From assembly GCA_012845835.1 (NCBI GenBank), contig JABAKD010000025.1:12035264-12099263 (forward strand): a stretch of 64,000 nucleotides of DNA, read 5' to 3'. This DNA is from Undaria pinnatifida (lineage: Eukaryota; Sar; Phaeophyceae; Laminariales; Alariaceae). The notes under the pieces are model-generated. The model was not told the DNA's origin, ran no database searches, and worked only from the letters and a program-made list of their open reading frames with translations. This document shows positions 33,613 to 44,260 of the stretch, in pieces. Numbering within the stretch: the stretch's first letter is position 1; every line of letters starts with the position of its first letter. A program made the translations under genes and the position numbers.

Positions 33613-34690
33613 TTGCGGCCTCGACTGAACGAGCTTATTTGGGGGTATTTTATCGCATGGGTAGACTTTCGGGTATGTTCTGATGTTCCCGTCTTTCTTG
33701 ATTGCGGCATTGACGGTATGACCAACGTGTGGTATTTGTTTGAGTACGTAGAGTACGCGTTTGCTACTAAGAAACTGCGGTCGGCGACCATGGGAAAGCA
33801 ATCTGTCGGCCATCAAGTTTTTTGTCGTATTTCATGCGGTTTCGAGCTCGACACCACTCACCCCGTCATCGCGAGCGCCCTCAAAGGTGCGGCGTGCTCG
33901 CATGCCGAAGTGGGTAATCAGGTGACCGTACGTCGGCCCGTGTCGTGGGCTATGTTGTTTGCTGGTGAAACTTTGATCCCTGCTTGGCGTAACGGAGGGC
34001 GCGTGTTGTTGCTTGCGTTGTGTGCGTCGTTTTGTTTTTAGACCCGCGCGTCCGAACTGTTCGCGGAAACCCTGTCGCGTACCCACGAAACGTATTGTTT
34101 ACGGCGGGCAGACGTAGTTTTCTTCCGCGGTCGGGCACAGTTGGGGTGGCGCAGTGGTCGAGAGCCGACCGCGTCGAGATTCGATTTCGTGGGTCTAAGG
34201 GCGACCAGTTGCGCTAAAGGGCGGTTATTTCGCACGTTCGGTCGGGTTCACCGAGGCCCGCGGGGGGCGGTGGCGGTGCTTTCGATCTTATGCTCGAGTT
34301 GATGTCTTGTTATTTGTTTTTGCCCTCGTCGGCTCCTCTGGTGGCGTATGGCAGTGGTGGTGGCGGATGGTCCATGTGGACGGAGTAACAAGCGACGGTA
34401 CCCCTGCGAGAAGTGATTGCATTGGCGGGCGGGCGGGCGGATGTGTACGATCTGCACTCCCTTAGGATTTGAGGCGCAACGCACTTGTCAGCAGGGGGTG
34501 CCCCCCAGAGACGTTGCAACGGGGGGGCCGGTGGGCGTCTGATGCGTATAAGGCGTACGGTTGTAGCCACGGGAAGGATGCCAGCAGGGTAGCAAATGTA
34601 ATGGCCCAGGAGGGGATGGGTAACGGGATCCAGCCGGGGCAGGGTACAGATTGGGGGCAAGTTAACCCCATTCCAAAGCTGGAGGGGTAA
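33613..34690 (+). pseudogene. Tyrosine recombinase of the DIRS-like element (stops and frameshifts)
   Basis: It starts LRPRLNELIWGYFIAWVDF and continues with FELDTTHPVIASALKGAA and VRRPVSWAMLFAGETLIPAW. After a TAG (34039-34041) it has TRASELFAETLSR, carrying the box I Arg, and then a frameshift near 34140. Box II appears as DLHSLRI (His 34454-34456, Arg 34463-34465), immediately followed by a TGA where Gly is expected. A further frameshift leads to RWASDAYKAY with the nucleophilic Tyr at about 34555-34557. The order R...HxxR...Y is that of phage-integrase-type recombinases. At least two frameshifts and three stops make it a pseudogene. A 22-bp tandem duplication (33563-33611) separates it from RNase H. 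Confidence 0.8.
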
Positions 34691-35026
34691 AAGTCGACGT
34701 AACTACTTCAGCTAGTACGCAACCTTATTATTTGTGCCAGACGGATATAAATGGGAAGTTGTGGATCTTGACGTGCGCATCCTAGGGTACAGCAAAAGGA
34801 GGTATGGGGGGGACGCAATGCGTCCGTAAGCTGAGTCAAATACCATTGTTGGAGGCTGGCGTCGAAAGCTCGACATTGCCAGTTGGGATGGAAGTTGACT
34901 CAGGGTTTCGGACGATAGCGTGGGGTTGCTGTTGGAGCAGCCCCGGCGGCCTGCCCCTCTTTCCGCCCCCCGTGCTCCGAACGGGGGGTGCGCATTAATA
35001 TGATACAACTTCGAAAGCAAAATACA

Positions 35027-35256
35027 AAGCGTAATATTATCGGGGCACGAGAAAATAATGGTTTTGTATGTATGTGCCGAAGAAGTTTGGGGTTATTGCA
35101 CGTTGACCAATGAGATCAACGCGAGTGTCCTGGTATAGCAAAGGGAACCTTGGATCAGTCTGTCTGTGGTTACTGGCTAGCAAGCGAAGCACGCAGAGAA
35201 GAGAGAAGTATCGTCAGCGAGACAGGTTCAAGGTGTGATATAGACTGGCTGATTTC
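35027..35256 (+). repeat. Right terminal direct repeat of the DIRS-like element
   Basis: It is collinear with 29308-29546, ending at the shared 'ggctgatttc'. It differs by scattered substitutions and a missing block of about 20 bp after 'caacgcg'. The roughly 10 percent or greater divergence by eye suggests an old insertion. Confidence 0.85.
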
Positions 35257-35648
35257 CACCCGAACAAGAACCGGAAGGAAAATTGAAAAAGATACGACAA
35301 ACATTTTTATCCCCTGTTCCCTACATGTGCATCCATGATTTACGGCGAAGTTGTTTTTGTTGGAACTCCATTGTGGCTGCAAGTTTTAGCAGCTCCGTAG
35401 TTTTGGTGAAAGGCCCCTCGGCGTGCATCGTCGTTCCACAGACAAGACCGAGCGGCTAGCCTTGACTGGCGTAGCAGGCAGGTAGCTACATCTACGTATC
35501 AAGCGCCAGAGCTCTGGCCGTACGAGTGGAGGGCATGATATCCCTGAGCAAGGTGTTCCCCAATCCAAGCAGCGGTGCAATGATATCCGGAGCAGCAGGA
35601 GCAGCAGCAGCAACAACAACCTCGACAGCAGCGGCATCGCACGCAGCC

Positions 35649-35747
35649 ATGCCAAGGGGAAGGAGGCGCGGAGGAGCATCGCTCGTGGCGTTATTGCTGG
35701 CTGCCACGGCCTGCTCCGGGGCTGCCTTGTTGGCTCCTGTGGGGCAG
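35649..35747 (+). CDS. Candidate first exon: secretory/plastid targeting signal
   Basis: A 33-codon frame starts at an ATG in good context (cgcagccATGcc). It reads MPRGRRRGGASLVALLLAAT followed by ACSGAALLAPVGQ, then a GTGAAC donor. A basic start, a hydrophobic Leu/Ala core and a small-residue cleavage region form a classical signal peptide, which in stramenopiles is the first half of a plastid presequence. It ends in phase 0, compatible with the first sure SPPA exon at 44851, which also starts in phase 0. Intervening exons would be needed, and the link is only positional. An upstream in-frame ATG at 35526 would bury the signal, so I prefer 35649. Confidence 0.35.
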
Positions 35748-36675
35748 GTGAACAACAGTCAGCACAGCAAAGCTTGGAGTATGAGTCACCCCTGATTTGG
35801 ACGGCATCACCAGGTCACTACTGTCATTGCCTGACCTGGATGTCATGCCCTTGCTACTGAATTCCCTCTAATTCCAAGTAGTTTGCTCGAACAATGTGGG
35901 TCCAGTTCAGACACGTCAGCATTCAGTCTCTCGCAACGAAGTTCGGTATCATGAGGGTATTTAAAGCGTTATCTCGGCCGCGAGAGAGCTTCTGGGTCGG
36001 GTCTTTCAATGCGTGTCATCGATTAAGCCCCTGACTCGGGCGTCTGTCTACGTCGGTGCTTCCACTACTGCTGTGCGCACTCCATGCGGTCTAGAGAAAC
36101 GAATCGCCTTGCGCGAGAGATATCCTTGCTGTCCTGCTGTAAGAATAGCTTACTATGGGCTTAAATATAATGATCGTTTTGTCTTTAATAGTAAGATACA
36201 AACGGTACTCAAATTTCGGGTCTTTGTGCAGCATAGATATTGTTTCCCAGGCGCCGCAAATGCTGTATCGTATCATATGATACCAGTAAACAAGCTGAGG
36301 CGAGGCCTCGAAGCAAACGGTTGTGATCATGATCGATTACCGCTCGTATGAGGGTGTCATGTGTCATGTGTCATGTGTGTTGTCTTCACATGATTCGTGT
36401 GTATAGACCTACTTACAAATATCCATTTCCTGAGCAGCCTCCATTTTTGTTGCTTCCCCCACTAACTTGAAGATTTTCTCCCCTCCGGACGGCTGAGCGG
36501 GGGCTCGGATGCCTCCGGCCTGGAACAGCGCTTCTCAGCGCTTCTTAGACGTTGTTGTTTTTTTTCCAAAGTTCAGTACCACGTACCGGTACTACTCCAT
36601 CAGGTCTGTACATACCAAGTGTTACGCTGTTGAATCACAATGCACGCCCAGCTCGGATCAGGCCAGCGATGTATA

Positions 36676-37085
36676 GCTCAGAAGCGCAGCGCAGCGCCGT
36701 AAGGTGACGTGCGGTGCGGCGCCGTGCCTGGTCGCCCCGATGGCGTATCAGGTTATCCTCGAGCCTGGTATAGGTCAGGTTCGTGAGTTCGAATCCTCCC
36801 GAGTGCATATTCGTATAAAGTCGTGGGGACTTTTTCTTGTGCACAAATTGACTCGCGGAAAGCGCGAGAGCGTGAGTTAGCAACACTCGATGAAAAATCG
36901 ACGAGCAGTGGGACTGCTGAACCCTATGCGCGGTAAAAAATGAAGGCAAGAACAGAGGGGGGAGAAGGGACGACACCTGTGACCACAAGCTCGAAAGTAG
37001 AAGCGTGCAAAAATAAAGAATAAAAATAAAAAGCTCAGAAGCGCAGCGCAGCGCCGTACGGCGACGTGCGGTGCGGCGCCGTGCC
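36676..37085. repeat. 52-bp direct repeats flanking a unique segment
   Basis: 36676-36728 and 37033-37085 are almost identical ('gctcagaagcgcagcgcagc' ... 'gtgcggtgcggcgccgtgcc'). Each follows a different left flank. The segment between them includes the tRNA-like sequence at 36734-36806. Confidence 0.8.
36734..36806 (+). repeat. tRNA-like (possible SINE head)
   Basis: An A-box-like TGGCGTATCAGG at 36741 and a B-box-like AGTTCGAATCC at 36786-36796 are spaced 47 nt apart (T8 to T54), as in a normal tRNA. The 5' GCCCCGA resembles arginine-type tRNA starts. The acceptor, D and T stems do not pair well, so it is not a functional tRNA. A tRNA-derived element or relic is more likely. Confidence 0.3.
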
Positions 37086-37777
37086 TTGCCCTGCGTTGCG
37101 GTGCTGTGTCGTGCTGTGCTGTGCTTTATTTCGAACATAGAGCAGTACCAGGTATACGTGTGTTGTGCTGGTATTTTTGCTTTTTCTTCATTTGATCTCT
37201 CTCGGTCCACATGTTTTTTCCTCAACTCAAATTACACCCGTACTGCCGATGAGAACGTGACACCGCCAACAAGCACACAGCGCAGCACAGGGCCATTAGC
37301 TCCGCAATCAGCTCTTGGCAATATCAAATGTCTGTTCGCACCAAATCATGGGCCTCTCCTTTCTGGCCCCTTCACATGTTTCAGTTGCATTTCCTCCTTG
37401 CGAGACGTAGCGGGCGGCGTCAGTCGCACGCGGAGCGGAGCCGTTGCAACACCTTAAAATGTCTTACTTTGATACCTGATATTTATTGCACAGCAGTACA
37501 GGGCACCTAAATGCATCAGGGTAACATAAAAGAAAGGCTGATATTTCGTACGACTGGTATCTGGTGCAGCAGTACATGCATGTACACCGGGGGTCTCCCC
37601 ATGTTGCCGCTATGTTCCAGCCCAACATACCGGCACTATTCAGGGCGCCGGCGCTATTGGGAACAGTGTTACTATGGAGATACTAAATATAGTTCAAGTC
37701 GTGCGAAGCGTTTTCACCGGCAATATAGAGGGCAGTGGCGCTATTCAACCGGCACTATTGGAGAAGAAGGAAAGACA

Positions 37778-37880
37778 CCTGCTGCGACCACGGCTTGTCC
37801 AGAAGGTCGCTAAGGGTAAACCCGCTTACGAATTGAGCTGGAGAGCTAACGTGAAGATTAAAAAATAATATTAAGAGCCT
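37778..37880 (+). repeat. Dispersed repeat shared with 55660-55758
   Basis: Both carry 'gaccacggcttgtcca-aagg', 'gaattgagctggagag' or 'gagttgagctggagag', and an A-rich 'aaaaaataat/aaaaaataaa' tail. The A-rich 3' end would fit a short retroposed element, but its origin is unknown. Confidence 0.6.
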
Positions 37881-38217
37881 GCTACTGCTGCGGCTCCAAA
37901 TGTACAACGTGAAAGAAATCCAGGATCCGTTGTACTGAAGTTAGAGTTGATTTCACCCTTTCCAAAAAAGAAAACCAGCCTGGGTCGTCGTTCATATTTG
38001 TCACCATGAGTTGCCTGTAGTCGACAAGCTATATGATGCCCACTCCATCAGAACTTTCTTTTGACCTTGCACGGGCTTCTGCGTCATCGTCGTCGTCCAT
38101 CTCTACCACATGACTGACTTGCTGACTATTTTCTGCCATCTATCTAACGAGAGATAGGGTCAGGGTTTCCAATGGTCACGGCGGTTTCCTGAAGGTGACC
38201 TACAGTGTAGTAAATAT

Positions 38218-38335
38218 ATACGGAGTACTATTTACGGGGGACCCTAGTAAATAGGACCTACGGTGGACACAAAAACCTATACATTCATCTATTTTTACTA
38301 ACAACATTTGGTCCTATTTACTGTCGTCCTCCGTA
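38218..38335. mobile_element. Small inverted-repeat element
   Basis: 'acggagtactatttac' and 'agtaaataggac' on the left face 'gtcctatttactgtcg' and 'tcctccgtact' on the right. This gives an imperfect hairpin-type element of about 118 bp. Confidence 0.5.
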
Positions 38336-38750
38336 CTAGCTATTAATAGTGTCGTTTTGTGCGGAGTTCGCAGATACCTTTACGGGGTACTTTCTCACGG
38401 CAGTACGAGTGCTGTAGCGCCGTCGCGATATATCGCATGCAGCAGTACCATGCATGGTACCGATACGCCACAATCAATAGCTGTGCCCTATAGGCGTATA
38501 ATATAACCGGCGTATCACGCAGCTTGCACAGATGAGTATCGACCCTTAGTTGACCGGACTCACAACTGACGTATTTGGAACATTTTTTACGAATTAAACG
38601 CCACGGACGGTGGCTTCTCCTGAAGTTGACAGCGCAGTTGTGGACACCTACTATGAACGAAGAGAACAAGCACTAAGGAAGATGGGCTGAGCGAGATTCA
38701 CATTAACTGCAGAAGCTGTTATTTTCAGGCTAGTGCTGATTGCACTCGTT

Positions 38751-39006
38751 AGGGCCGTTCCTAACGAACACAGAAAATGTCAGGAATCAAGACTTAAAAA
38801 CGTGACTTTTTCGCGAAACGTGGTATCTGTCAGAAATCCGGATTTCAAGCTTTTCAACAGCAGTTTGTCATGATAATTGATGTCAGGATTCCTGACAAAA
38901 GAAAACGTGATTTTTTTTTTAACGTGACTTTTCAGAATTTCACAATGTCAGGAATCGTGACATTTGTCAGGATTCGTGACTCTTTACGCTCGTTAGGAAC
39001 GGCCCT
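38751..39006. mobile_element. MITE with perfect 17-bp terminal inverted repeats
   Basis: agggccgttcctaacga at 38751-38767 is exactly matched in reverse complement at 38990-39006. The interior is A/T-rich with repeated 'gtcagga(a/t)tc' and 'cgtgac' motifs and no gene. No clear target-site duplication is visible. Confidence 0.75.
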
Positions 39007-39008
39007 CA

Positions 39009-39702
39009 GGCCATTTCTTACACAGTCGGATTCCGCCAGTCGAAAACGGCCCTTTTCGACCGAACTTTTTTTCGACTGGATTATTCTGGCCCTTCTTCCT
39101 AGATGCGGTCGGTGTGAGGGAGTACTGTTGTATGGCAGTCGAAAATGGGTTGGCAGCTCTGTGCTTCGCGCATTCTCCGCGAGCAACGCGTGCTTCGCGC
39201 TCGACGAACCCTCGCCCCAGCGGGTTCGTGGCTTTGGACTTAGCCGAATGCCGCCAAAGCTGCGCTCGTGGGGTTATACTCAGTCGAGAGCCGCTAAAGC
39301 TATAGCAGCAGGCGTAGCCGTTGTTGGCAAGATGGGATCGATACCGCGCGCTGCTGCCGTCGTGTGATGATACACGCAGCTGGCGAGCGAAGCTAGGAAT
39401 GCGCCACGCTGACTTGCGGCGAGAAGCAACAGCAATGATAGCCAAACCAGCGTCGGCGCCGTGATACTGCTATGTGGTACCTGGTTTGAGTGTGTGTTTG
39501 GTGATGGGATGAGCGATGCGATGGGTTGAAATAGAAACACGAAAAAAATAATCGCCTGTGTTTTTCGACTGGGTGATCAGTCGAAAAAAGTTGAGTCGAT
39601 AAAGCTCATTTTCGACTGTGTAAGAAAGCCCAATTTGGGCTTCAGTCAAAAAACGCCGTTTTCGACTGACAAACCCGACTATATATGAAGTGGCCTTAGT
39701 AA
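39009..39702. mobile_element. Larger inverted-repeat element next to the MITE
   Basis: The left arm 'ggccatttcttacacagtcg' + 'cagtcgaaaacgg' is mirrored on the right by 'ccgttttcgactg', 'cgactgtgtaagaaa' and 'gaagtggcc'. Multiple 'cagtcgaaa' blocks occur in both arms. The interior (39110-39480) has no recognised coding sequence. It is probably a non-autonomous DNA transposon. Confidence 0.55.
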
Positions 39703-40004
39703 GACATCCGACCCTCACTGCTGAAATTTTATCCGTGTTTCTGAGGAGATCTTTTCTGCCTTGCCCGGGCTGTTTGCTGTTTTACGTGAACCGTGCTAGC
39801 ATTGGTAGGGCTGTGAGGTGACTGGATATTTTAGTTGGTCGCCGACTGGTTATTAGTTGACTAGGTGTTGCAGTTCGTTGCGTTTATTGGTGGTGTTCTA
39901 CGCCTTAGCACCTGGCCAGCCTGATCGTGGCTCGTTATCTTTGTTACATCGAGGAAGACTAAAACCAGTTGACTGGCTTGCTTTCCCACCCGACTGCAGT
40001 GCTA

Positions 40005-40770
40005 CCTAGCGGTGGAATCCAGCAGCCCGGCCGCAAAACGCTCCTCGCTCACTTCCTCAGCGCACCAGACGAGCTTTGGGCGATCGAACGCCATCCCATG
40101 CCGAGGAGCAGTCGCGAACGCATCGGTAGCGTGGAATCTATCCGCTTATGATGGCCGGGACGGGCGGCTGTCCAACGAATAGCAGGCTGATGATTGCGTT
40201 TGTTGGTTATCTTAGTGCGCCAGCCTGCGTGTACACTACTGTACTGTAGCCATGAAGTCCAGCCATCTCCCAACTCAATCGCAAACCCCTCCTTGCTCAC
40301 GTCCCCCGCACGCCAGACGAGCTTGGGGCGATCGAGTGCTATCCCAGGCCGAGGAGTCCCCAAAGCTCCTTTAGGGCTGAGACCTGTCGAACTAGGCGGA
40401 GCCGGCGGCGGTGGTGGCAATGCTTTTGGACAGCAGGGGCAGGGGAAGGCGGTGGCGAGGCCTTACTCGGTGGTCCTAAAGCAGTCATTTTGGGATAGCC
40501 TGGCGGGCGGAGGGGGGGGAGGGGGCGCTAAGAAGCCGGCGACAGGGCGGGCAGGGGCAAAGGGGAAGAGCTTCGAGTCGCCTCTTCCTAAAGGGTTTCC
40601 ACCAGGTTGGTGATGCATGTTTTTGCTCTTGAAATCATTATGCGAAGGAGAAAACTCAACTTTTGCATTGTGTAGAGGGGTGGGGGGGGGGTGGGGCGAG
40701 GGGTGAAGGGGAAGAACTTCTAGTAGCCTCTTTCTAGAGGGTTTTTACCGGGCTAGTGAGGCATATTTTT
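40005..40770. repeat. Two pairs of decayed local duplications
   Basis: 40012-40115 is a diverged copy of 40255-40360 ('cgccagacgagcttggggcg' versus 'caccagacgagctttgggcg', then 'atcgagtgctatcccaggcc' versus 'atcgaacgccatcccatgcc'). Separately, 40552-40632 is a diverged copy of 40702-40772 ('aggggaagagcttcgagtcg' versus 'aggggaagaacttctagtag'). On the minus strand the better-preserved members read as open frames (GTPRPGIALDRPKLVWRAGD), so they may be echoes of minus-strand exons. Confidence 0.5.
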
Positions 40771-41020
40771 CGCGAGCTTGTTGGGGCGGGGGCCTAGAAG
40801 GGGGGAACGTTGACTTCCCTTGTTCCATTTGGAGCGTTTCCATCAAGTGCCAGCGACGCAGGTTTTCTCTTCCTGGAAACGGTTGGGACGGGGCGGGGTG
40901 CGTCGCGGATACTGTTATTGTTTGGACCGAGAGGTTGCGGACTTCACGTAGCCGGCTAGCCTCGATTTCACGCAGTTCTGCGTATTTGCGCCTGTCGAGC
41001 TTGGTTGTGGCTCGGCGCAT
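40745..41020 (-). CDS. Possible first exon of a minus-strand gene
   Basis: The frame starts at an ATG in good context (caccATGc). It reads MRRATTKLDRRKYAELREIE followed by ASRLREVRNLSVQTITVSAT, then a Pro-rich stretch and REKYASLAR. The basic, helix-forming start is not repeat-like. A donor (for example GTCAAC near 40817) and follow-on frames around 40420 exist, but no clean phase-matched joining was found. The protein family is unknown. Confidence 0.3.
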   Translation of the reverse strand: MRRATTKLDRRKYAELREIEASRLREVRNLSVQTITVSATHPAPSQPFPGRENLRRWHLMETLQMEQGKSTFPPSRPPPQQAREKYASLAR

Positions 41021-41650
41021 GGTGTTTGACTACTGAAAGAGTGGAAGTAATGAAGATTTGTCAGTCCGAGCGGACAGTGGAAATTTCCTGATAACTATAG
41101 TGAGCCCAACATACCCAACGAAACACCCACTCGGAAGATCGAGCTCCCTCTACGAGCTTGTGACGAATTGACGTGGTTGCCAATCGGACCCCGGGCTCGT
41201 CTCGATTGGTTCAGTGTGCGTTGCGCAATTGGCGTTTTAGCTCGGCGATAGACAGACAGACAGACAGGAGTCAGTGTTGGGAAGTATCTATGCCGGGACC
41301 CTCAAACTTTCTTGCTCGGTGTTTTCTCGCCTTCTTTGCGCGTGCACCTATTGCTGCACATGTCGACCTATTAGCAAGAGGATTGGTTAATGCCTCGGTC
41401 GCTCCGATCCCTCGGCTTGGAAATCCCTTTCATAAGTCATTTAGTTGGCTTTCACCCCGCAGCCTAGCTTACAACTAGCCGTGAGTTAAAACGAAAACTC
41501 AGTTTGTTGGTTTTACCCCGCTGCCCAACGGACAACTGGCCGTGAAGTTGAAAAAAAAAACGCAACCGCGATTATTGTGGCAGTGCCTGTCTCCTTCGGT
41601 GGGTGGCAAATGCTCGCGGCCTGGATGCGGCGTTGACCGTGGCACACATA

Positions 41651-41850
41651 GTGACGCGTGCTGCGATAAACGTAGCATTTTGGGGGTAAAATAGTTTCAT
41701 TAATTTACGAGGCTCCTTGACACCTTTACGACTGGAAACCCGTTTTTTTTACAAAATTACTTGAAATTAGTACAGGCAGGGGTTCGGGGGCTCTTAAGGG
41801 CTTATAACCCAGAATCGTCGGATTGCCGTTCTTGGTTTGCTACGGTGATA
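41651..41850 (+). mobile_element. M1 element, truncated, with internal R3-type block
   Basis: The start 'gacgcgtgctgcgataaacg' is M1-like. The middle 'gactggaaacccgtttttt' ... 'aaattacttgaaattagtac' ... 'gggctcttaagggcttataa' matches the internal insert of the M1 copy at 61932-62292. The right M1 end is missing. Confidence 0.55.
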
Positions 41851-42119
41851 TATATAATACGCCCCACCTACTACCGAAATCCGCCAGAGTAATAAACACT
41901 TCCACGCCCTGGATATCGCCTCGTTATCGTTTCAGAGCCGTCCATTTCGCTGCTGCAATTCCCACCCACCCCCGTCCCAAACGCCCCCTCCTTCCCCACC
42001 ACCCGCACCATCGCCTAGACCTAGCACCACGCGTATAGCAAACCCCTACATCTATGCGACCTAAAGCCCTCCCCCCCCGCCCCCGCCCCCCCGCGCCACA
42101 TTCCCCCCCCTCCCCCACA

Positions 42120-42540
42120 AGAAATATCTATAGTTTCCACGCACAAATTGACCTGCCCCACCCGTCCTCTCCCCCCCCTCCCCCCCTCCCCCCCTCCCGC
42201 CCCCCTTTTGATAAAAATCAGGCCCCCACGTCCTTAAAAACTCCGCCCTCCCCTCACCGGATATTCGACGTACAGGATTCACTTGATAAACTGATGCATT
42301 TCCTTCCACAGCTGTCAGATTTTGTCCCCCTCAGAAACGGGTTTTATAGTTTCCGCGCACAGACTGCCTAACATCACCCTGTTGACACTGATAGCTACAC
42401 TGTAATTGCAAGGGGAGTCGCCGACCTATATCCTTAATGAGGACGCGCAACCCGTAATACGCGCGATCGGAGTATCACACACAGCTTGCAAAGATGATTT
42501 TCGACAAAATATTCGATCTCACAGCTGGAGTGTACTTTAA
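42120..42540 (+). repeat. R2 dispersed repeat, long copy
   Basis: It runs through a C-rich tract, 'aggcccccacgtccttaaaa', 'tcagattttgtccccctcag', 'caccctgttgacactgatag', 'aggggagtcgccgacctata' and 'gcgcgatcggagtatcacac' to 'ctcacagctggagtgta'. The inverted copy is at 4734-5155. Shorter inverted pieces lie at 53045-53135 and 58925-59120. Confidence 0.7.
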
Positions 42541-42959
42541 TTTTTATAATATATAATTTCTTTGTAAATCTACTATGATAGGCCACGAGATTTTCGTCGG
42601 GGTGCTGCACTTTGATTTTCCTCAAGATCAGGATTGGGGGGGGGGGGGGGGGGGTAGAGCAAACACCTCGTGTTAAGAGGAGCCCCCCCCCCAAAAAAAA
42701 AAAGTTCACCCTCTACCGTGGCAAGTATCGCATCAATAGTGTGTGCACATATTTTGTCGCTGCTGAGGCCCGTAGTACAGTGGTGATCTCTACCTCGTAT
42801 ATGTTGCGGGCATGTGTTCTCCGGCATTTCCGGCAGCACCTGGTACAGTAGGTGACAGTAGGTGGGTCACCGAGTAAGGCGGTAGTATAGTATGCCAGAA
42901 ACCGGCACTGTCGGGAATAGTGCCGATGCTTGTCCTGGTAGAGCGGGTCCCAGTCTTGC

Positions 42960-43330
42960 CGAGCTATTCCGACGGCACTGTACCGGCAAAAGGCGCTATC
43001 CAAACGCGCTTAGGTGGTACCCCGCACTTGAAAGGTTCCGCACTTTAACGAGGGGACCCCTTGGTACACGGTTACTTTAATGACTTCAACGGCATTATAC
43101 AGGCAATATGCACTATTTAAACGCACTTAAGTGGGACCCTGCACTTAAAAGGTACCGCACTATAGGGAGGGGACCCCCGTGGTACAAGACCTATGCCGGA
43201 AATAGGCACTATCCAACCGCAGTTAAGTGGGACCCCGCCCTTCAAAGGCACCGCACTATAGGGCGGGGACCCCCGTGGTACACGGTTATTCTACTGATTT
43301 CAACAGCACTATACCAGCAATGGGCACTGT
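42960..43330 (+). repeat. Tandem array of about 95-107 bp units
   Basis: Three units share 'ggcactatccaaacgca', 'cttaagtgggacccc', 'aaggtaccgcactataggg' and 'aggggacccccgtggtacac'. The 'ccgcact' landmarks fall at about 43050, 43157 and 43251. A related but degraded block lies at 37620-37770. Confidence 0.8.
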
Positions 43331-43775
43331 TTTTTTATCCTTCGGCCGACGAGGAAAAAAATCAGGCTTTTCCAACTCTTCTCGTTTTCATTCTAATTCC
43401 AAGTGTTTTTTCCCCAAATCGGGAGTGCGTTGCTGAAAGGATTATCGTCGCCATACTTCCACGTATTTTCATGCACGTTGCGTTTCAATTCAACTCAATT
43501 GTACTCGCAATTCAGCGCTAGCACTGCTCAACGGGCACTGCAGGGAGATCCCGGTGGTACACGGCTATTCACTCTCCGCGATCGATTTGGCCATAGGGCA
43601 CGGGAGAACCGGGCGGACTGTTCTGCGTATATCGTCCCGTTAGCTATCACGTGCTCTATCCCGAACGCCCGCGCTCCAAATTGGAACACCCACACGTTTT
43701 CGCAACGAGAAAAAATGGCGCCATCTCAAACTATCCTTGTTCGTATGTACGCGTGTCTCTTCCAGCCAGCACGCT

Positions 43776-44260
43776 CTTGAGACCGACGGTGGACGACAGC
43801 CGCGGACACTTCCTCGACGTTTCTGTGGAGAAGTTCAAACCCAACGTAAGGGAGTTCCCCGCAGGATGGGCATTCGTGTTATTGTATTTTTCATAAGTGT
43901 GTGCGTTCAGTAGCAGCGGTAATTGTTGTGTGTGTTTCCTCTTTGGGGTACCCGTAGGGTGCGTACGGTAGTTGTGATTGTCTCTTTTTTGTGCACAAGA
44001 AAGTGCTTACGTGCTTCGGTTCAGAAGCAATATGTGAGGGGGTTCGCCGTATGATGGGATGTTGATCATGTGGTATCTTTCTGCCTTCGGTGCCAATAGG
44101 AGTGGACGCTTAAGCAAGTTTTTTTCGTGGTCACTGGAACATTTTCTAGATGTGCCTGCTGGGAAGCTCAAGCCCACCTTGAGGGAGTTCGCCGCAGTAT
44201 GGGATGCTCATGACTGTCTCTTTCGTCTGCACCAGGTACTGGAAATTTTCAAGTGGTTTC
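43776..44260 (+). other. Duplicated coding-like block (possible unassigned exon)
   Basis: 43813-43885 and 44139-44211 encode HFLDVSVEKFKPNVREFPAG and HFLDVPAGKLKPTLREFAAV in corresponding frames. Most nucleotide differences in the conserved residues are at third positions (cac/cat, ttc/ttt, ctc/cta, gac/gat). A third, more decayed trace lies at 44032-44070. The first copy meets a GTAAGG donor after KFKPN, and the second a GTACTG after RLHQ. Synonymous change suggests that at least one was under protein-level selection. The block lies just before the SPPA exons and could belong to its N-terminus, but phases do not join directly to 44851. Confidence 0.4.

Larger units (their letters stand above)
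29308..35256 (+). mobile_element. DIRS-like (tyrosine-recombinase) retrotransposon, degenerate
   Basis: A unit of about 5.9 kb bounded by direct repeats (29308-29546 and 35027-35256). In order it contains a gag-like region, RT-RNase H, and a tyrosine recombinase in place of an integrase. No integrase zinc finger or DDE core is seen. RT plus RNase H plus a tyrosine recombinase (R, HxxR and Y boxes all visible) defines the DIRS order. Flanking short direct repeats rather than clear inverted ones suggest a PAT/Ngaro-like terminal arrangement, but the split second repeat typical of those groups was not found. Stops and frameshifts in every domain show that it is inactive. Confidence 0.8.

Noticed and set aside
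34140-34200. tRNA-like look ('gtggcgcagtggtcgagagc')
   Set aside because: The stretch continues the tyrosine recombinase reading frame (VAQWSRADRVEIRFRG), and stems do not pair.
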